Shown piece after piece: positions 45,183-57,301 of a DNA stretch of 64,000 bases. The notes beneath the pieces were generated by a model, which saw nothing but the letters and a program-made list of their open reading frames with translations, did not search any database and was not told the origin of the DNA. Position 1 is the stretch's first letter. Each line of letters opens with the position of its first letter. Origin of the DNA: Gonapodya prolifera JEL478 (lineage: Eukaryota; Monoblepharomycota; Monoblepharidomycetes; Monoblepharidales; Gonapodyaceae); contig KQ965738.1 of assembly GCA_001574975.1 (NCBI GenBank), positions 736,277 through 800,276 on the forward strand. The letters are read 5' to 3'. The translations under genes were made by a program, and so were the position numbers.

Positions 45183-48050
45183 ATGGACCGCTCACACTCA
45201 GACGCTCGCGAAATAATCATCTCCTACTTGGTAATAGAATCACATGGGGGGAAGCACCCGGTCCACGCATCGAACTTCATTGGATGCCTACTGAGCAATC
45301 ATCCAGAAGTCGCTCCGGTTTACCGATCGATCAATCCAAAGGGCTTGATGGCTATCGAGACACTTTTGGGCGATGAAGGCTACGTGGACAGGAGCAGAGG
45401 TGTGGGCAGCGAGGTCATTGGATTGAGAATGGGGAACGCGAGTATTTCCTTTCACGCCGTGGAAGAGAGAATCACCAACCATTCCCCCCCCAACAGTACT
45501 GCAAAAACACTATTCTCCGACTCTTATGGGCTGCTACAGATGGGGGCGCGACACCAGTCGTCGCCTCCGTGTTCATTGGTCAACTCAAACAAAAACATCC
45601 AACCCTCTTTTCATATTACTCCAAGCTTGAGGGTAAAGGAGCCAAGGCTCTAAACCTGCTTTACGGCGACATGGTTTCGTTGGGCACTTTGAAAGGCCAT
45701 CACACGCTGAACGTTAATTCTTCACTGTTCCGTGATACAACGCCCACAGATGGCACTACTCTAAATCAGTGCGAGTCTCGTGCCGCGTCAGATTCATCCA
45801 CCACACTCGACAGGCCCTCTGCGTCCCCGCAGCCAGCATCGTCCACAGCTTCTACTATCACGGAGGATGAAAACATTGCCACACCCAGACAACAGGAAGT
45901 GACCGTGGATAAAAACAAGCGTCAAATGCCAGGAAAACTTCCCGTCACTGTTGTTCAAACCGTGGACGGATGGAAAGCGGCACTCAGCGACATCGCGCGG
46001 GCGGATATTCTTGCTTGTGACATCGAGGGTGATCTGCGGAGCGGTGGGCGTCTCTGTCTTTGGCAGATAGCGACACATAGCAAAGTATACATTCTGGACT
46101 TTGTTGCTGCTGCAGAGTGAGTCATTATCAGCAAATGTTGTACGAGTGACTGGAGCATTCGTTTGTCCAGTTTCCCGTCGGAAGTTTTCGACACGATGGT
46201 GTGGACGCTGACCGGATTCATGGAAAATTCCAGTGTCCCAAAAATCTTCCATGACTGCCGAGCTGACGCCGATGCCGCGTTTCACCTCCTTGGGATTCGG
46301 ATCGCCGGTATTGTAGACACACAAGTACTTACCTTGCATCTGCGTGAGCTGCAGAATGAGATCACCAAGTGGTCTAAAGATGAAGGGTATGCTACTGCTA
46401 CCCTTCGAGGCATGGAAGAGACGAAAGATTCCAAGCCAGGACTGAACATGATGCTTGAAATAGCAGATTGCCCAGTCAATGATCTCAAGAAGTCGGTACG
46501 GAAGCTGATGGCAACGGGCGAAAACATTTGGGTTCGTCGGCCGTTGACGGAGTCACTTGTTCGATACGCCGCTCTAGACGTAATGTACCTCATCGAGGCC
46601 CAAAAGCGGCTTTTGGACAAGATATCAGAGGCAGCGAGGCAGCTGGCCCTTGCCAAGAGCGAGGAGTACGCGGATGAGTTTCGGAATGCTGAAGTGCAGC
46701 ACATTACAGTAGATTCCCCACGCAAGCCACTCGGTAGGGACATGCTCGTGAAGATCGATCGAGAGAAGTGGAAGGCAACGTTCTTGCCCGCTCCGCCGTT
46801 TGCGAAAGTCGCAGAGGGGCAGGACTTCAGCGGCGCAGAATTGGATGGACCCACGAATGGGAAAATGTGTTTTATTCCCAAACTGAAAGTTGACTCGGAT
46901 TTGGAAGTCGTGTTGGAAATCCTGCCGCAGACTGTCCGCCGATCGTTGGAAATGGCCATGGCCGATTCGAGACAACCACTAGACAGCATTTACGAGCTGG
47001 TGTTCGATTTTGCGTCCCCTCCAGAGGCCCACATTATGGGTTCAATGGCCGCTATCCATTTCGGCGAACCCTTGACCAAACAAGAAGTGCAAGACCTCGT
47101 TGCTTCCCTCGACTTTAGCAGGGACAATCGGGCGGGGTTCGACAAGCATATTCACCGAGTCTCGCGAATTCCAAATAGGAACGGTGAGACTGTTGGTGTC
47201 ACCATCCGCATTGCGAGGGTGGTGGAAGGGATCGCGGATGTCCTTGGAGATGTTCTGAGTGAGGAAAAGTCTATCCTCATCTTGGGGAGACCAGGTGAGT
47301 TGTTTAGGTTGCTCCGTTTTCTACTGAACGGGATTCATTCATGCCGATTGATGAAGGTCAGGGAAAGACGACCCTTCTGCGGGACATATCTCGGTTCATC
47401 TCCATCACCCTTGAGAGTCGCTGCATCATCTGTGACACGTCGTCAGAGATTGGTGGAGATGGGGACATTCCACACCCAGCCGTGGGAAGGTCCCGAAGGT
47501 ATCAAGTGGACGACAGAAAAAATCAGTACAACATCATGCTTGAAATTGTGAAGAATCGTGAGTTGCTACGCTGTTGAGTTTCGCTCAATCAGGCATTGAG
47601 CTCGTTCATTCAGACACGCCGGATGTAATTATCATCGACGAGCTCGGGGACGCCAACGAGTGCAAGTCCGCGAAAGCGATCGCGCAGCGTGGGGTCAAAC
47701 TCATTGCAACGGCACATGGTTCTCTGCACGCAGTACTCGCAAATCCCGACTTGAACTCTTTGATTGGTGGACTGCAAGCCGTGATTCTGGGAGACAGTCT
47801 AGCGAGGACGCTAGACAGAGATCGAAAAACGCGAATCGAGCGAGCCGGAAAGCCTACGTGCGACGTTATTATTGAGCTGCTGGGTAAAACTCGCTGGGTG
47901 ATCCACAGGAATGCAATGGCAACCATCGACAAGATGCTTGCGAACGAGAAGTATCTGCAGGAGGTGAGGTGGATCGACGATGACAGCGGAAGATTGATGG
48001 GAAGGTTCGAGATGTCCGGCGGAAGAAGCCAGGACCAAGTTCGCTTGTAG
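45183..48050 (+). CDS. Fusion: winged-helix-like repeats, DEDDy 3'-5' exonuclease, SpoIIIAA/Ycf45-type ATPase
   Basis: About 885 residues in five exons (about 45183-45442, 45497-46115, 46171-47293, 47356-47549, 47591-48050). The N-terminus holds two similar segments of about 60-70 residues: ASNFIGCLLSNHPEVAPVYR with LMAIETLLGDEGYV, and ASVFIGQLKQKHPTLFSYYS with AKALNLLYGDMVSL. Both are LOTUS/winged-helix-like in pattern. The exonuclease domain (about 240-440) keeps DEDDy motifs: CDIEGDL (about 261), HDCRADADAA (about 320) and YAALDVMYL (about 425). The C-terminal half matches SpoIIIAA/Ycf45 ATPases: LEILPQTVRRSLEMA, DNRAGFDKHIHRVSRIPNRN, Walker A GRPGQGKTTLLRD (rebuilt across an intron), CDTSSEIGGDGDIPHPAVGR, Walker B VIIIDELGD, IAQRGVKLIATAHG and LIGGLQAVILGD. 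It looks like a nucleic-acid processing enzyme with coupled ATPase. The first intron (38 nt) is inferred. Confidence 0.85.
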
Positions 48051-48369
48051 CACAGTGATGTTGCTGTGATGATTTTGTGTCCCAAATGTTTTGAATCAAA
48101 GAAAAGATTGTGAACTCTTGCAAATGACTGTTACTAATTCCTCGCTGAACGCTGAGCACTGAAGGTGCTGAAGCTGAACGTGACCGCAGTCGAGGCCTTT
48201 GCACACCATTCCCCCGCACTTCAAGAGGCCTTCGCTCCGTCTTGCGCCATCGCCGCTTGAATCTCCGCGCTTGGAGATATTCCATTCAATTGTTACCGGG
48301 ATCCACTGGTCTCTCTGTCCGGCTTCACCATCCATCCAACTCCTCTCGTCTCTACTCCCTCTCCTCGCG
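48051..48369. promoter_or_regulatory. Promoter/5' leader region of NUP98-NUP96
   Basis: 319 nt between the exonuclease-ATPase stop and the nucleoporin start. The last 80 nt are CT-rich, like other 5' leaders in this window. No ORF or motif recognised. Confidence 0.35.
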
Positions 48370-51300
48370 ATGTTCAACTTCGGGCAGCAACAGCCTCAGC
48401 AGCAACCATCGCTGTTTGGGGCGCCCCAACCAGCCGCTGCTCCTGCATTCGGAGCGCAACCGACTGGTGAGTCGAAACCATGCCCCAACCCATTATCAAC
48501 CTGCATTCCACTCACGCAACCGTTTCATGCCCTAATACTAATTTTTTTCTGAATCGTCATCACGGGATATCCCGCTTTCGCTCTCTTTCTCCCCCTCCAT
48601 CCACAACGTTCCCACCGACGTCTTTCACTCACCCAGCGTTTGGCGCTCCAGCACAGCCTCAACCATCAGCATTCGGGGCTCCTGGGTTTGGAGCTCCGGC
48701 GCAACAACCAACAGGGGGGAGCTTGTTTGGAGGTGGAGCGAGTGAGTGACTCAGCTTTACTTCATCATCTTGTTACATCTTTCTCATTGGGAATGCCAAT
48801 TACCCCTGACTACTGCGTTTCAGCGGGCTTCAGTGCCGGTGGCTTTGGCGCTAGACCTGCGACTGGTGGTCTCTTTGGTGCCCCTGCCGCAACACAAGCT
48901 GCTTCACCGTTTGCATTCGGTGCCGCTACACAAGGTGAGGTTCTGCGACGTGTGTGGGGAAGTGTTCGATGTTCAGATTTCCATTGACAATCCACAATAC
49001 CGTTGGCCTTCAGCCGCCCCAGCAGCGACCGCCTTTGGCGCCCCAACGAGTTCCCTCTTCGGTGGCCGACCTCCCGCCACCACCGCCCCCACATCTGGAT
49101 TTTCTTTCGGAGCTGCAGCTCCATTTGGGGCGCCTGCTCAACAACCAGCTGCTGGTTTCGGGTTCGGCGCACCTGGGGGAGGAAATACTTCGGCAGCAGT
49201 CAACAACGGTACCGGCAATCCGAAGTTTCAGCAAATAATGGACAAAGATAATCCTGGCTCAATTTCAAATGGAAATTTCCAAACGATTTCGGCGATGGAG
49301 GCCTACAAAACGTGGTCTTTCGAGGTGGGATCTTCTTTCTTTTATCGCCACATTCTGTAGTTGACGTATCTCCGCTCACCTCGAAATAGGAATTACGCTT
49401 GAAAGATTATGAGCTCGGCAAGAAAACTGCTAGTGCGACCCCCGCTGCAGGAGGAATATTTGGTGCAGCTCAGCCCGCTGCAGGGGGTTTCGGCTTTGGG
49501 GCTGCTGCAGCACCCGCAACGACACAACCAGCCGGAGGTCTCTTTGGTGCCGCGGCTCCAACCGCATTTGGCGCTCCTGCAACAACACAACCGGCGACTG
49601 GATTTGGTTTCGGTGCGCAGCAACCGGCCGCCGGGACGGGATTGTTTGGCCAACCGCAGCAACCAGCCGCTACAGGGTTTGGTTTTGGAGGACAACCCGC
49701 TGGCGGATTCGGCGCTCAGCAGCAGCCTGCCACGACTGGAGGGTTGTTTGGAGCCGCTCAGCCTGCGGCTGGAGGATTCGGATTTGGAGGTACGTTTACA
49801 ACCTCCCTTGATGGTGTGCTTCATGATGACTGACTCAAATTTGCTTTCATTCTCACATTCGCACATTTTCAGCTGCCGCGGCCCCAGCGGCGACTGCGGC
49901 TCCGTTCAGTTTTGGCGCCGCCCCAGCAAGCACGGCCGCTCCGTCACTGTTTGGCGCACCGGCAGCAGCACCTGCGCCAAGTGCATTCGGGGGATTCGGT
50001 GCTGCTGCTACAACGACAGGTGGAGGGCTTTTCGGGGCCAAACCCGCGACAACACAAGCCGGGGGGTTCGGGTTTGGGGCACAACCCGCCACGACACAAG
50101 CTACAGGATTCGGGTTCGGCGCGCAGCAATCTGCGACTGGAGGCTCGTTGTTCGGAGCGAAACGTGAGTTTTTTGGGAAGAATTCGCTCCACCCAATCGC
50201 GTTTTCTGACATCGCCTTGTGCCATTAAGCTGCAACCACAGGCTTCAATTTCGGTGCCGCCGCCGCACCAGCCACTAGCGCCCCAGCATACAGCTTCGGA
50301 GCGGCCCAGCCGGCTGCAGGAGGATTCGGATTCGGAGCAGCCGCTCCGGCGGCCACACAGGCAGCACAACCACTGTTTGGCGGGTTCGGAGGCGCAGCCG
50401 CGCCCGCTGCGACGACTGCTGGACTATTTGGCGCTGCGGCGGCGCCTGCAACAGGACTCTTTGGTGGCGCCTTTGGTGCTTCCACGTTCGGTGCACCCAA
50501 ACCCTCAACAACTGCACCTGCCTTCTCGTTCGGCGCAAGCACAGGCTTCAATGTCCCCTCCCTTACCACTCAACCGCTCGCGCAACCGGCACTCGGTGGA
50601 TCGTTGTTTGGGGCCCCGGCAGCGCAGCCTGGACAATTCCAACAAGGGTCTCTCTTCGGATCGACCGCGACAGCTCCGTCGGCGCTGCCCGGTGGAGGAC
50701 TTTTCGGAGCCTCTGGACCAATTGGGCTGATGGGGATGCCACAGTGGGGCGGACTTCAGGCGGAGGTCGATAAAAATCCTTATGGCACTGTTCCGATAAT
50801 TCCCTCTTTGACTGGACCAACCACTGCATCGCAGACCCCGACCTTCACCCCACTTGCGGCGAGTAAGAAACGCCCTGCGCCAGTTCCACAGTTCCGTACG
50901 ACGCCAAGAGCAGCCACCAAACTTGCATTCAGAAACATTCCCTCGATACCTCCAAGTGAGAGAGGATCAGCTTGGGGAGGATCTACGAGCGCGGCTGATT
51001 TACTAGCTCCCGAACTCTTTATTCCCAAAAAGAGCTGGAAGAAACTGGATTGGGAAGATGTTGAAGAGGCAGAAAAGTTTACCAGAACAACCGATACCTC
51101 GGAAGGCGGGTTTGGTGGGGCCCGAAGTGGCACCTCTACCATTTCTTCTCAGTTGGTGATTCCTGCAGCCCCGGATGAGCGCAACAAGGGGAAGGAGCCT
51201 TTGAATGGCGCTGGAGGACGTTCCGAGAGCGATTCGCTTCCTGCCAAACAGCCTGAGCCCGTGAGACCTCCAAGTACCACCACCAACAATTCCTCTTCTC

Positions 51301-54300
51301 CAATCGGCTCTCCTCGAAAGGCTCGACCAGATCTTTCTGATTACAGCACTCGCCCGCCGATGGACACCCTTGTTCGACTGTCCGATGACGATCTCACTCG
51401 TGTTGAGAACTTCGAAGTCGCTGCCAAAGGGTTCGGGAGAGTGCGCTGGCTGAAACCAGTGGACCTCCTCAAAGCAGTAAAAGGGAACAGGAGGCGCATC
51501 CGCGACATTCCTGGCGCAGTCGTTGTGTTCACACCAAAGGAGCTGGCAGTATACCCGAACGAAGAAGATGCCGATCCTCACGGAGAAGGACTAAATGTTG
51601 AGGCAGAGATTTCCCTGGATGGCTGCTGGCCCCGGGATCCTGTCTCGCGGAAGGACGTCATGGAGGATTGTCCCCTGATGGAGGAATTCGTCAGAAAACT
51701 CAAATCAAAACGAGAGACTCGGTTTGTTAGCTACAGCCTCGCCACGGGGACCTGGACCTTCCGAGTTGGGCACTTTTCGCGATATGGGTTGAATGATGAT
51801 GATGATGAGCCCCAGGCCCCCCGTGTGACACGAGCAAATGCACGCGGCGTTCCAGCAATGAGCCATGGACAGTTGGGCAATACTACGAGAGATGGACGAA
51901 CTCTTGTTCGACCACTAACAGTGGAGTTGGATGAGTGGGAAGAGCAGGATGCAACATTTATCGAGAACTCCTTCGCGTTTGTTCAGGGGAAGCGAGTGGT
52001 CCGCGAAATCGATCTTACAATTGAATCTTTACCGGATGGAGACGAGCAGGATGATGAAGTTGATGAAGATGGCGTGGCGGATTTTGATTTGGGGGACTTT
52101 TCACAGCGGCAAGTCTCGTTCGAAGACGATGATAGTGAAAACGTCCCCTCTGAAGTCTTTCCCGACAATGCTGCAACGATTTCTTTGGGTCAAAATCACA
52201 TGGCGTCTGGGCTGGCGGGTGCATCTCCGGAAATCGCACGTAACGTTCAAGCTGCGAAGGCCAGCCTTCATTTCGGACGTGCCGTGGCATTGCCGGTACA
52301 CGCTTCCGGGACGCAAGACGACGAGTGGCGCAATGCCAGCCGCTCGGAGCCCACTGTCCAAGTTGTTCCAGAGCTTCCTTCGTCGCCGAGATCGAGACTC
52401 GCTCCCGAAGATTTCCGAGATATCGAGGGGAGTGAACAGGAAGAGGATGATTTCGACGGAGACCAAGAAATGAACGCAGCCATGGAGCAACCTGTGATCG
52501 TTAATAAGGCGAAGGATGTGGTCCGCCAACCTCAGCTGTTCTTCGATGAGGTGAGCACGTCGTGTGCTTTAGCTTAAAGGACTCAATTTTTGCGATGTAG
52601 TTGTGACGATTAATAACAAAGAACTGTTTTCCTTTTGATCCCGAACCGTGTAGGAACAACGTCCCCGTTCTCAGAATCCCGTCCGGTCTCTTAACATCAT
52701 CCCAAAGATTCGATTCTCGCACATCTTGTATTCTTCACCATCACCAACATCTTTCTTTGTCGACTCTGGTCTCTCGATGGGGCGAAGTTTTCGTGTCGGG
52801 TGGGGTCCTGGTGGTGTATTAGTGTCCCGCGGAAAGGTCGTGTCAGGAATTGACGGAAGAAAAATGGATTATACCCAAGTGATGTTGTTCAAACCCAGTT
52901 TTTCTAGGGACGCTACCGGGGCTGCTTTGGAGACGGTGCGCCAGAAGCACAAATCCACGTTGCAAATTCTTCTGGAAAATTCTCTGATCCACGGAGTTCA
53001 CAACGGCAATCTTGAAGGAGCCCCATCGATATCAGTCAATCCCGATACCAAGTTTTCAGGCTTTGTGGCTGCCTGCAATGCTGAGAACTCACGGTTTGAT
53101 CGAGAGGAATTGGATGTCTGGAAGCTTGCATCGGCGCTTTGGGACCCGCTTAATATTCCCGGGGTTACGCGGGCTCTTGCGGATGGTTCGGAACTTTCTG
53201 CAGAGCAAAAGGATACTGTCCTCCACAAGTGGCGAAAGGAATTGATCAGCGAATGGCTAAAAGACGCAGTCAAACCAGATGTCGACAAGGCCATTGCTGC
53301 CGGGCGTGCAGGCCATGATCAAAATTCGAGTGCGAGAGCTGTGTTCGCACTTTTAACTGGCCGTCTTGTGACTCGAGCCTGCCAAGAGCTTGTGCGAAAT
53401 AAGGATCTTCGACTTGCCACAATCGTGAGTCAAATGGGAGGCTGCGGAGTTGGTGCCATCATTAGCCCGCCCGCAACTGCGGCCCGGGCCAGCCGACAAG
53501 ACGCTGCTTCTGGTCACGGTATTCCTGGGAGTGGACAAATAAGCACCAAGACAATGAACGCAGTTAGTGCGCAGCTTGGAAAGTGGAAAGACACGCAGAT
53601 ATCAAAAGATTATCTGCGAATATGGCAACTCGCAAGTGGCAATGTTGCGTCAGAAGACGTCCTCGCGGAAGTGAAAGACTGGAGGCGAGCTTTCGGGTTG
53701 TTCCTATGGTACTGGAATGGCGGAGGTGCATCAGTGGGGGCAGCACTGGACGCCTACGACAAGGCGCGTTCTGAACTCGGGAGGGTTGCTGGGCCACGAT
53801 TGAGCACTAATACTTCCAAGTCGCGAGGTGGTCAGAGCGGCGATTACGATGACATTTTGTATCACATGCTTCGATTATTTGTGGATTCGCAATCCAGCTC
53901 GGAAAGATCGCTGTCCCCACTCAACGGATCATTCAACAGCAAGGACAGCAGGGTTGCTTGGCTTCTGTATTCTGTTTTGGGATCGCACAACCCCGCGATT
54001 GGAAACCCAGGGCGGTCGAGGAGGGACTCCCTTGACGATCCAGCCATGGACGTGGAGTGGAGCGGGCAAGATGTGGTCATTGACACTGCGGATCGGCTGA
54101 CAATCAGCATGGTTCATCAATTGGAGACAATCGGATTGTGGCAATGGGCGGTGTTTGCGGCGACGTTTTTGGGATCACCTGAAAGGTGGAGTATCACTAG
54201 TGTTCTGCAGGTGAAGGTCTCATTATTCACCAATATCTTCCATGAATCACAGTCGAGAGTCCACGATCCGCTATCTTCTAAACCTTCATCTCCCTTTCGA

Positions 54301-55117
54301 AAACGAGGTCTCTGTAGGATCGGGTGTCTTTGGAAGTCGCGACCGGTTCGGCCCTCCTGATGATGAGGAAATGAGGGATGCTGGAGATGGCGCAGGGGAA
54401 GGCCAATCACGTAGTGGGAGCACCCGAGAATTCCTGGTTGACACTTTGAAGGTCCCGGAGACATGGGTTCATGAAGCACTGGTGTGTTGAAATAGAATGA
54501 TCGCATTTTGTTGTGTTTACGACTGTTACTTTTTATTATTCGGTAGGCTCTTCGTTCAGGATACCTCGGTGACACGCGAACCCAAATATCGCACCTCATT
54601 GATGCCCGAAAATGGAATGATGCGCACCGACTGATGGTCGCGACACTGGCACCGGAACTGATACTCAACGGTCAACTGTCTTCTTTGAAGTCGATCCTTG
54701 GCCGCTTCCGTGACACCTCAGTGGTAGATTTGTGGCCGTATGGGGGAGCTTTACTTGTCGACTACATCAATGTGCTCGAATCACCGCCTGTGTCCGGTGA
54801 CGACGACATTTGGGAACAACTGAAGATTCTGTTGGAAATCGAGGCCACCAAGGGATGCCGCACGGGGTTCCCTGCTGGCTTGACGGATGTGGAGATTCGA
54901 GCCATCGGTATTCGGGTCAATATCATGTGGAAAATGATGTCAGCAAGGATCGCTTCGATAAAGCCAGCTGGAAAGGTTCGTTGGTTTCACCCACGTACTT
55001 GTCGAAATATCATCCTCACATTTTCCGTGTTTCTAGAAGGACGGAATGTCGTCGACGACAAAAGAACAATCACGCATGGCTGCACTTGCATCCATGGCGG
55101 ACGGTTTTGCTCTGTGA
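48370..55117 (+). CDS. NUP98-NUP96: NUP98-NUP96 nucleoporin precursor (autoproteolytic)
   Basis: Nuclear-pore protein precursor cleaved into an FG nucleoporin and a scaffold subunit of the Y complex. The N-terminal half (48370-50700) is dense in FG/GLFG repeats (FGAPAQQP, LFGAAAP and many others), spread over several exons. A GLEBS-type element with ISAMEAYKTWSFEELRLKDY spans the intron at about 49325-49390. The autoproteolytic domain begins at RPPMDTLVRLSDDDLTRVEN (about 51350) and includes VAAKGFGRVRWLKPVDL and TGTWTFRVGHFSRYGL. The HFS cleavage site is intact at 51771-51779. An acidic linker follows, then the NUP96 helical domain from about 52655 (NPVRSLNIIPKIRFSH, GRSFRVGWGPGGVLV) through VDSQSSSERSLSPLNGSF to ALRSGYLGDTRTQI and a last exon ending in MAALASMADGFAL. 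Fused organisation as in most eukaryotes outside budding-yeast paralogues. Confidence 0.93.
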
Positions 55118-55211
55118 CGTTGTGCTATAATTTGTAAAAAATCAACGATGCCTCGACAATACAATTTGATTGCAAACTTAAGGGCGGAATTGGTTACGTG
55201 AAATCAGGGTC

Positions 55212-57301
55212 ATGTCCGCAGAACGTGTTGCCGACAGCTTCCAGCTTCTCCTGATGAGCTCAGACGCAGGACCAGATGCCGCCCTATTGAATCGAGAAGG
55301 ATCCACGCTATCAGCTCTGCTGAACCTTCTCCGGTCCGAATCAGGCGGAAACCTTCGCCTTGGTGTGCACAACACGGAGCTCTCTCCATTTTCGAATCAC
55401 GCAGCCGCCCCAGGCGTGTCCCTGCAGCCGGACAAGTCGCCCCTCGCGTCGTGCGCTCGCGGCTTGTGGTACGCAACCGTTGCCGTGTCCTCCGCGCTCG
55501 CCTCGGTCGACGGACGTCCACGCGTGCTGCGGTCGATCATCATTCTCGTTGTTGGATGCGCGGCGGTGTGCGCGTCCGTATGGGCGGCGGGCGTCGTACC
55601 TCTCAAGGCCGCGGCGTGGACGGTGGGCGTGCTCACGGGGAGGAAGGGGTGGGGGGAGGCCGCAGATGCCGCTGTCAAGTGGGTGACGTCGGTGCTACCT
55701 GACGCGCCACTTTTTCTGGTGGGTGGCTTGCGGCAGACGAGGAAATACGGCTGCTTCAATGTTGGCGGCAATGAATGTCCACCCTGTCCCAGGTGCGATA
55801 CCTTTATTTGTCGCACCTCGACGACCTTTTTTTCGCGCAAGTATTTCCATATCACTCGCCAAAAGGTTTTCTGTATCTTATGGTGTTGACTTACTACTTA
55901 TCTTTGTCCCAAGTGGGCTTCCCCCAGCATCCCCTGTCACACGAGACCCCGATGAACGAACGCCAATTTACTCACACCCCTCCACCCTCCGAACCGTACC
56001 AACCTCTCGTGCGCCGCTCCGCCAGCTCCTTTCCTATCTTCGCCGCCAGGTTCGCCGGCTCCTTCTGCACTTCTCGCTCCTTGTGCTCTCGCAAATTCCT
56101 CTTGTGGGGACATTCGTGTATCCTGTAGCGCTCGCGCTGTTTACACACAATACTGCGGGGTTCGACTGGGGCGTTGCGATGACTGCGGGGATCGTTGTAG
56201 CGGGAGCACTTGGCGGGCAAGCTCTGACGAAGATGTTTGTGTCTTTGGATGCAGCGGCGACAATGGCGAGAGAGCTCGTCGAGCCGTGAGTATCACGTGG
56301 GGCAAATTCGGTTCATATTAAGTTACTCAGGAAGAGTCTTGTCTTGTGCTGTTTGGAGTGAAGTGACGTTCACGTCTGACATTGTTGCCTCCACCAGATA
56401 TCTCTCCCGCCTCCCCCGCAACCCAAACCCTCCGCCCCCATACCTCCAGCCGACCCGACCCGCCCTGCTCCTCTTCTACGCTCTGCCATTCTCGCTCCTC
56501 GCGCGCTCTGGAATCGTCGCGGGCGCATTGGCGGTCGCCGTCGCCCAGGGAGGAGTTGGCTCGGTCATGCTCGATCGGCAGGGCGGACAGCGGGAGGACG
56601 GAGAGGATGTCGGCGCGAGCGTAAGGGGGGAAGAATGGATAGAGTTGGTTGCAGCGGCGGTGAGACGGAGGGTTGGTGAAACATCGTTAGGGTCAAACCA
56701 GCCGGGAACAGGAACGGCGCAAGAGCGGGTGGCGAGCACGGCTTTTGGGGAGCCTGTGCCAACAACGGAGATCCCGAGCGCTGCGGATCAGCTTCGTCGC
56801 CCCTCAAGTGGCGACTCAAGTACCGGGAGCGGAACATCGGCACCACCTTCTGTTCCTCTCACAGCTCCTCCCGCCGGCATTCCACCTTCACCTCCTCCGT
56901 CACCACCTCCAACGCCGCCGGAGATTCCTGTGTCAACCACAAACACCCAACCGCAACCCACGGCTGCCCGCCCCTCAACCCCGTCATCCTCTCTTGATGC
57001 AGAACCTTGGGAGCTTGTTTCGTCGACTACTCCAGGCGCGTCTCCTGGACGGCCCTGGGATACTCAAGTGAAGCGCAGTGGGGCGGACAATGAAGGGAAT
57101 TCTTTGATCGTTGAGACCTCCACAAAACAAGATTTGATCAGCACTTGTGGCGAGACAGGGGTTGTCCCCAACGCGTCAACGGATGAAAACAAAGACGACG
57201 ACGACGACGACGGTGATGATGAAGAACCGAACCTTGGGACTTTATCTACAGTCCTTGTGCCAAGGGAGCTTGTCGATGAGGTTGCGGAGGCTGGGTGGTG
57301 A
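55212..57301 (+). CDS. Unrecognised multipass membrane protein
   Basis: I do not recognise the family with certainty. Exon 1 from ATG 55212 holds a polar N-terminus, one TM helix (SIIILVVGCAAVCASVW) and an amphipathic region (TGRKGWGEAADAAVKWV). The intron 3' end lies near 55927; the donor is 55719 or 55723, of which only the latter keeps phase. Exon 2 has RRLLLHFSLLVLSQIPLVG, FVYPVALALF and GVAMTAGIVVAGALGGQALT. Exon 3 has YLSRLPRNPNPPPPY, RPALLLFYALPFSLLARSGI, VAGALAVAVAQGG, then a long Pro/Ser/Thr-rich and acidic tail (DDDDDGDDEEPN) with an Asp run encoded by GAC repeats. The overall layout recalls EI24-like or fungal spore-wall membrane proteins. That comparison rests on topology only. 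Confidence 0.65.

Noticed and set aside
48370-50700. Dense short repeats in the NUP98 FG region as possible satellite or CRISPR-like array
   Set aside because: They are codon-level FG/GLFG and Ala/Pro/Gln repeats within a continuous reading frame; spacing is irregular and there are no direct repeats with spacers.
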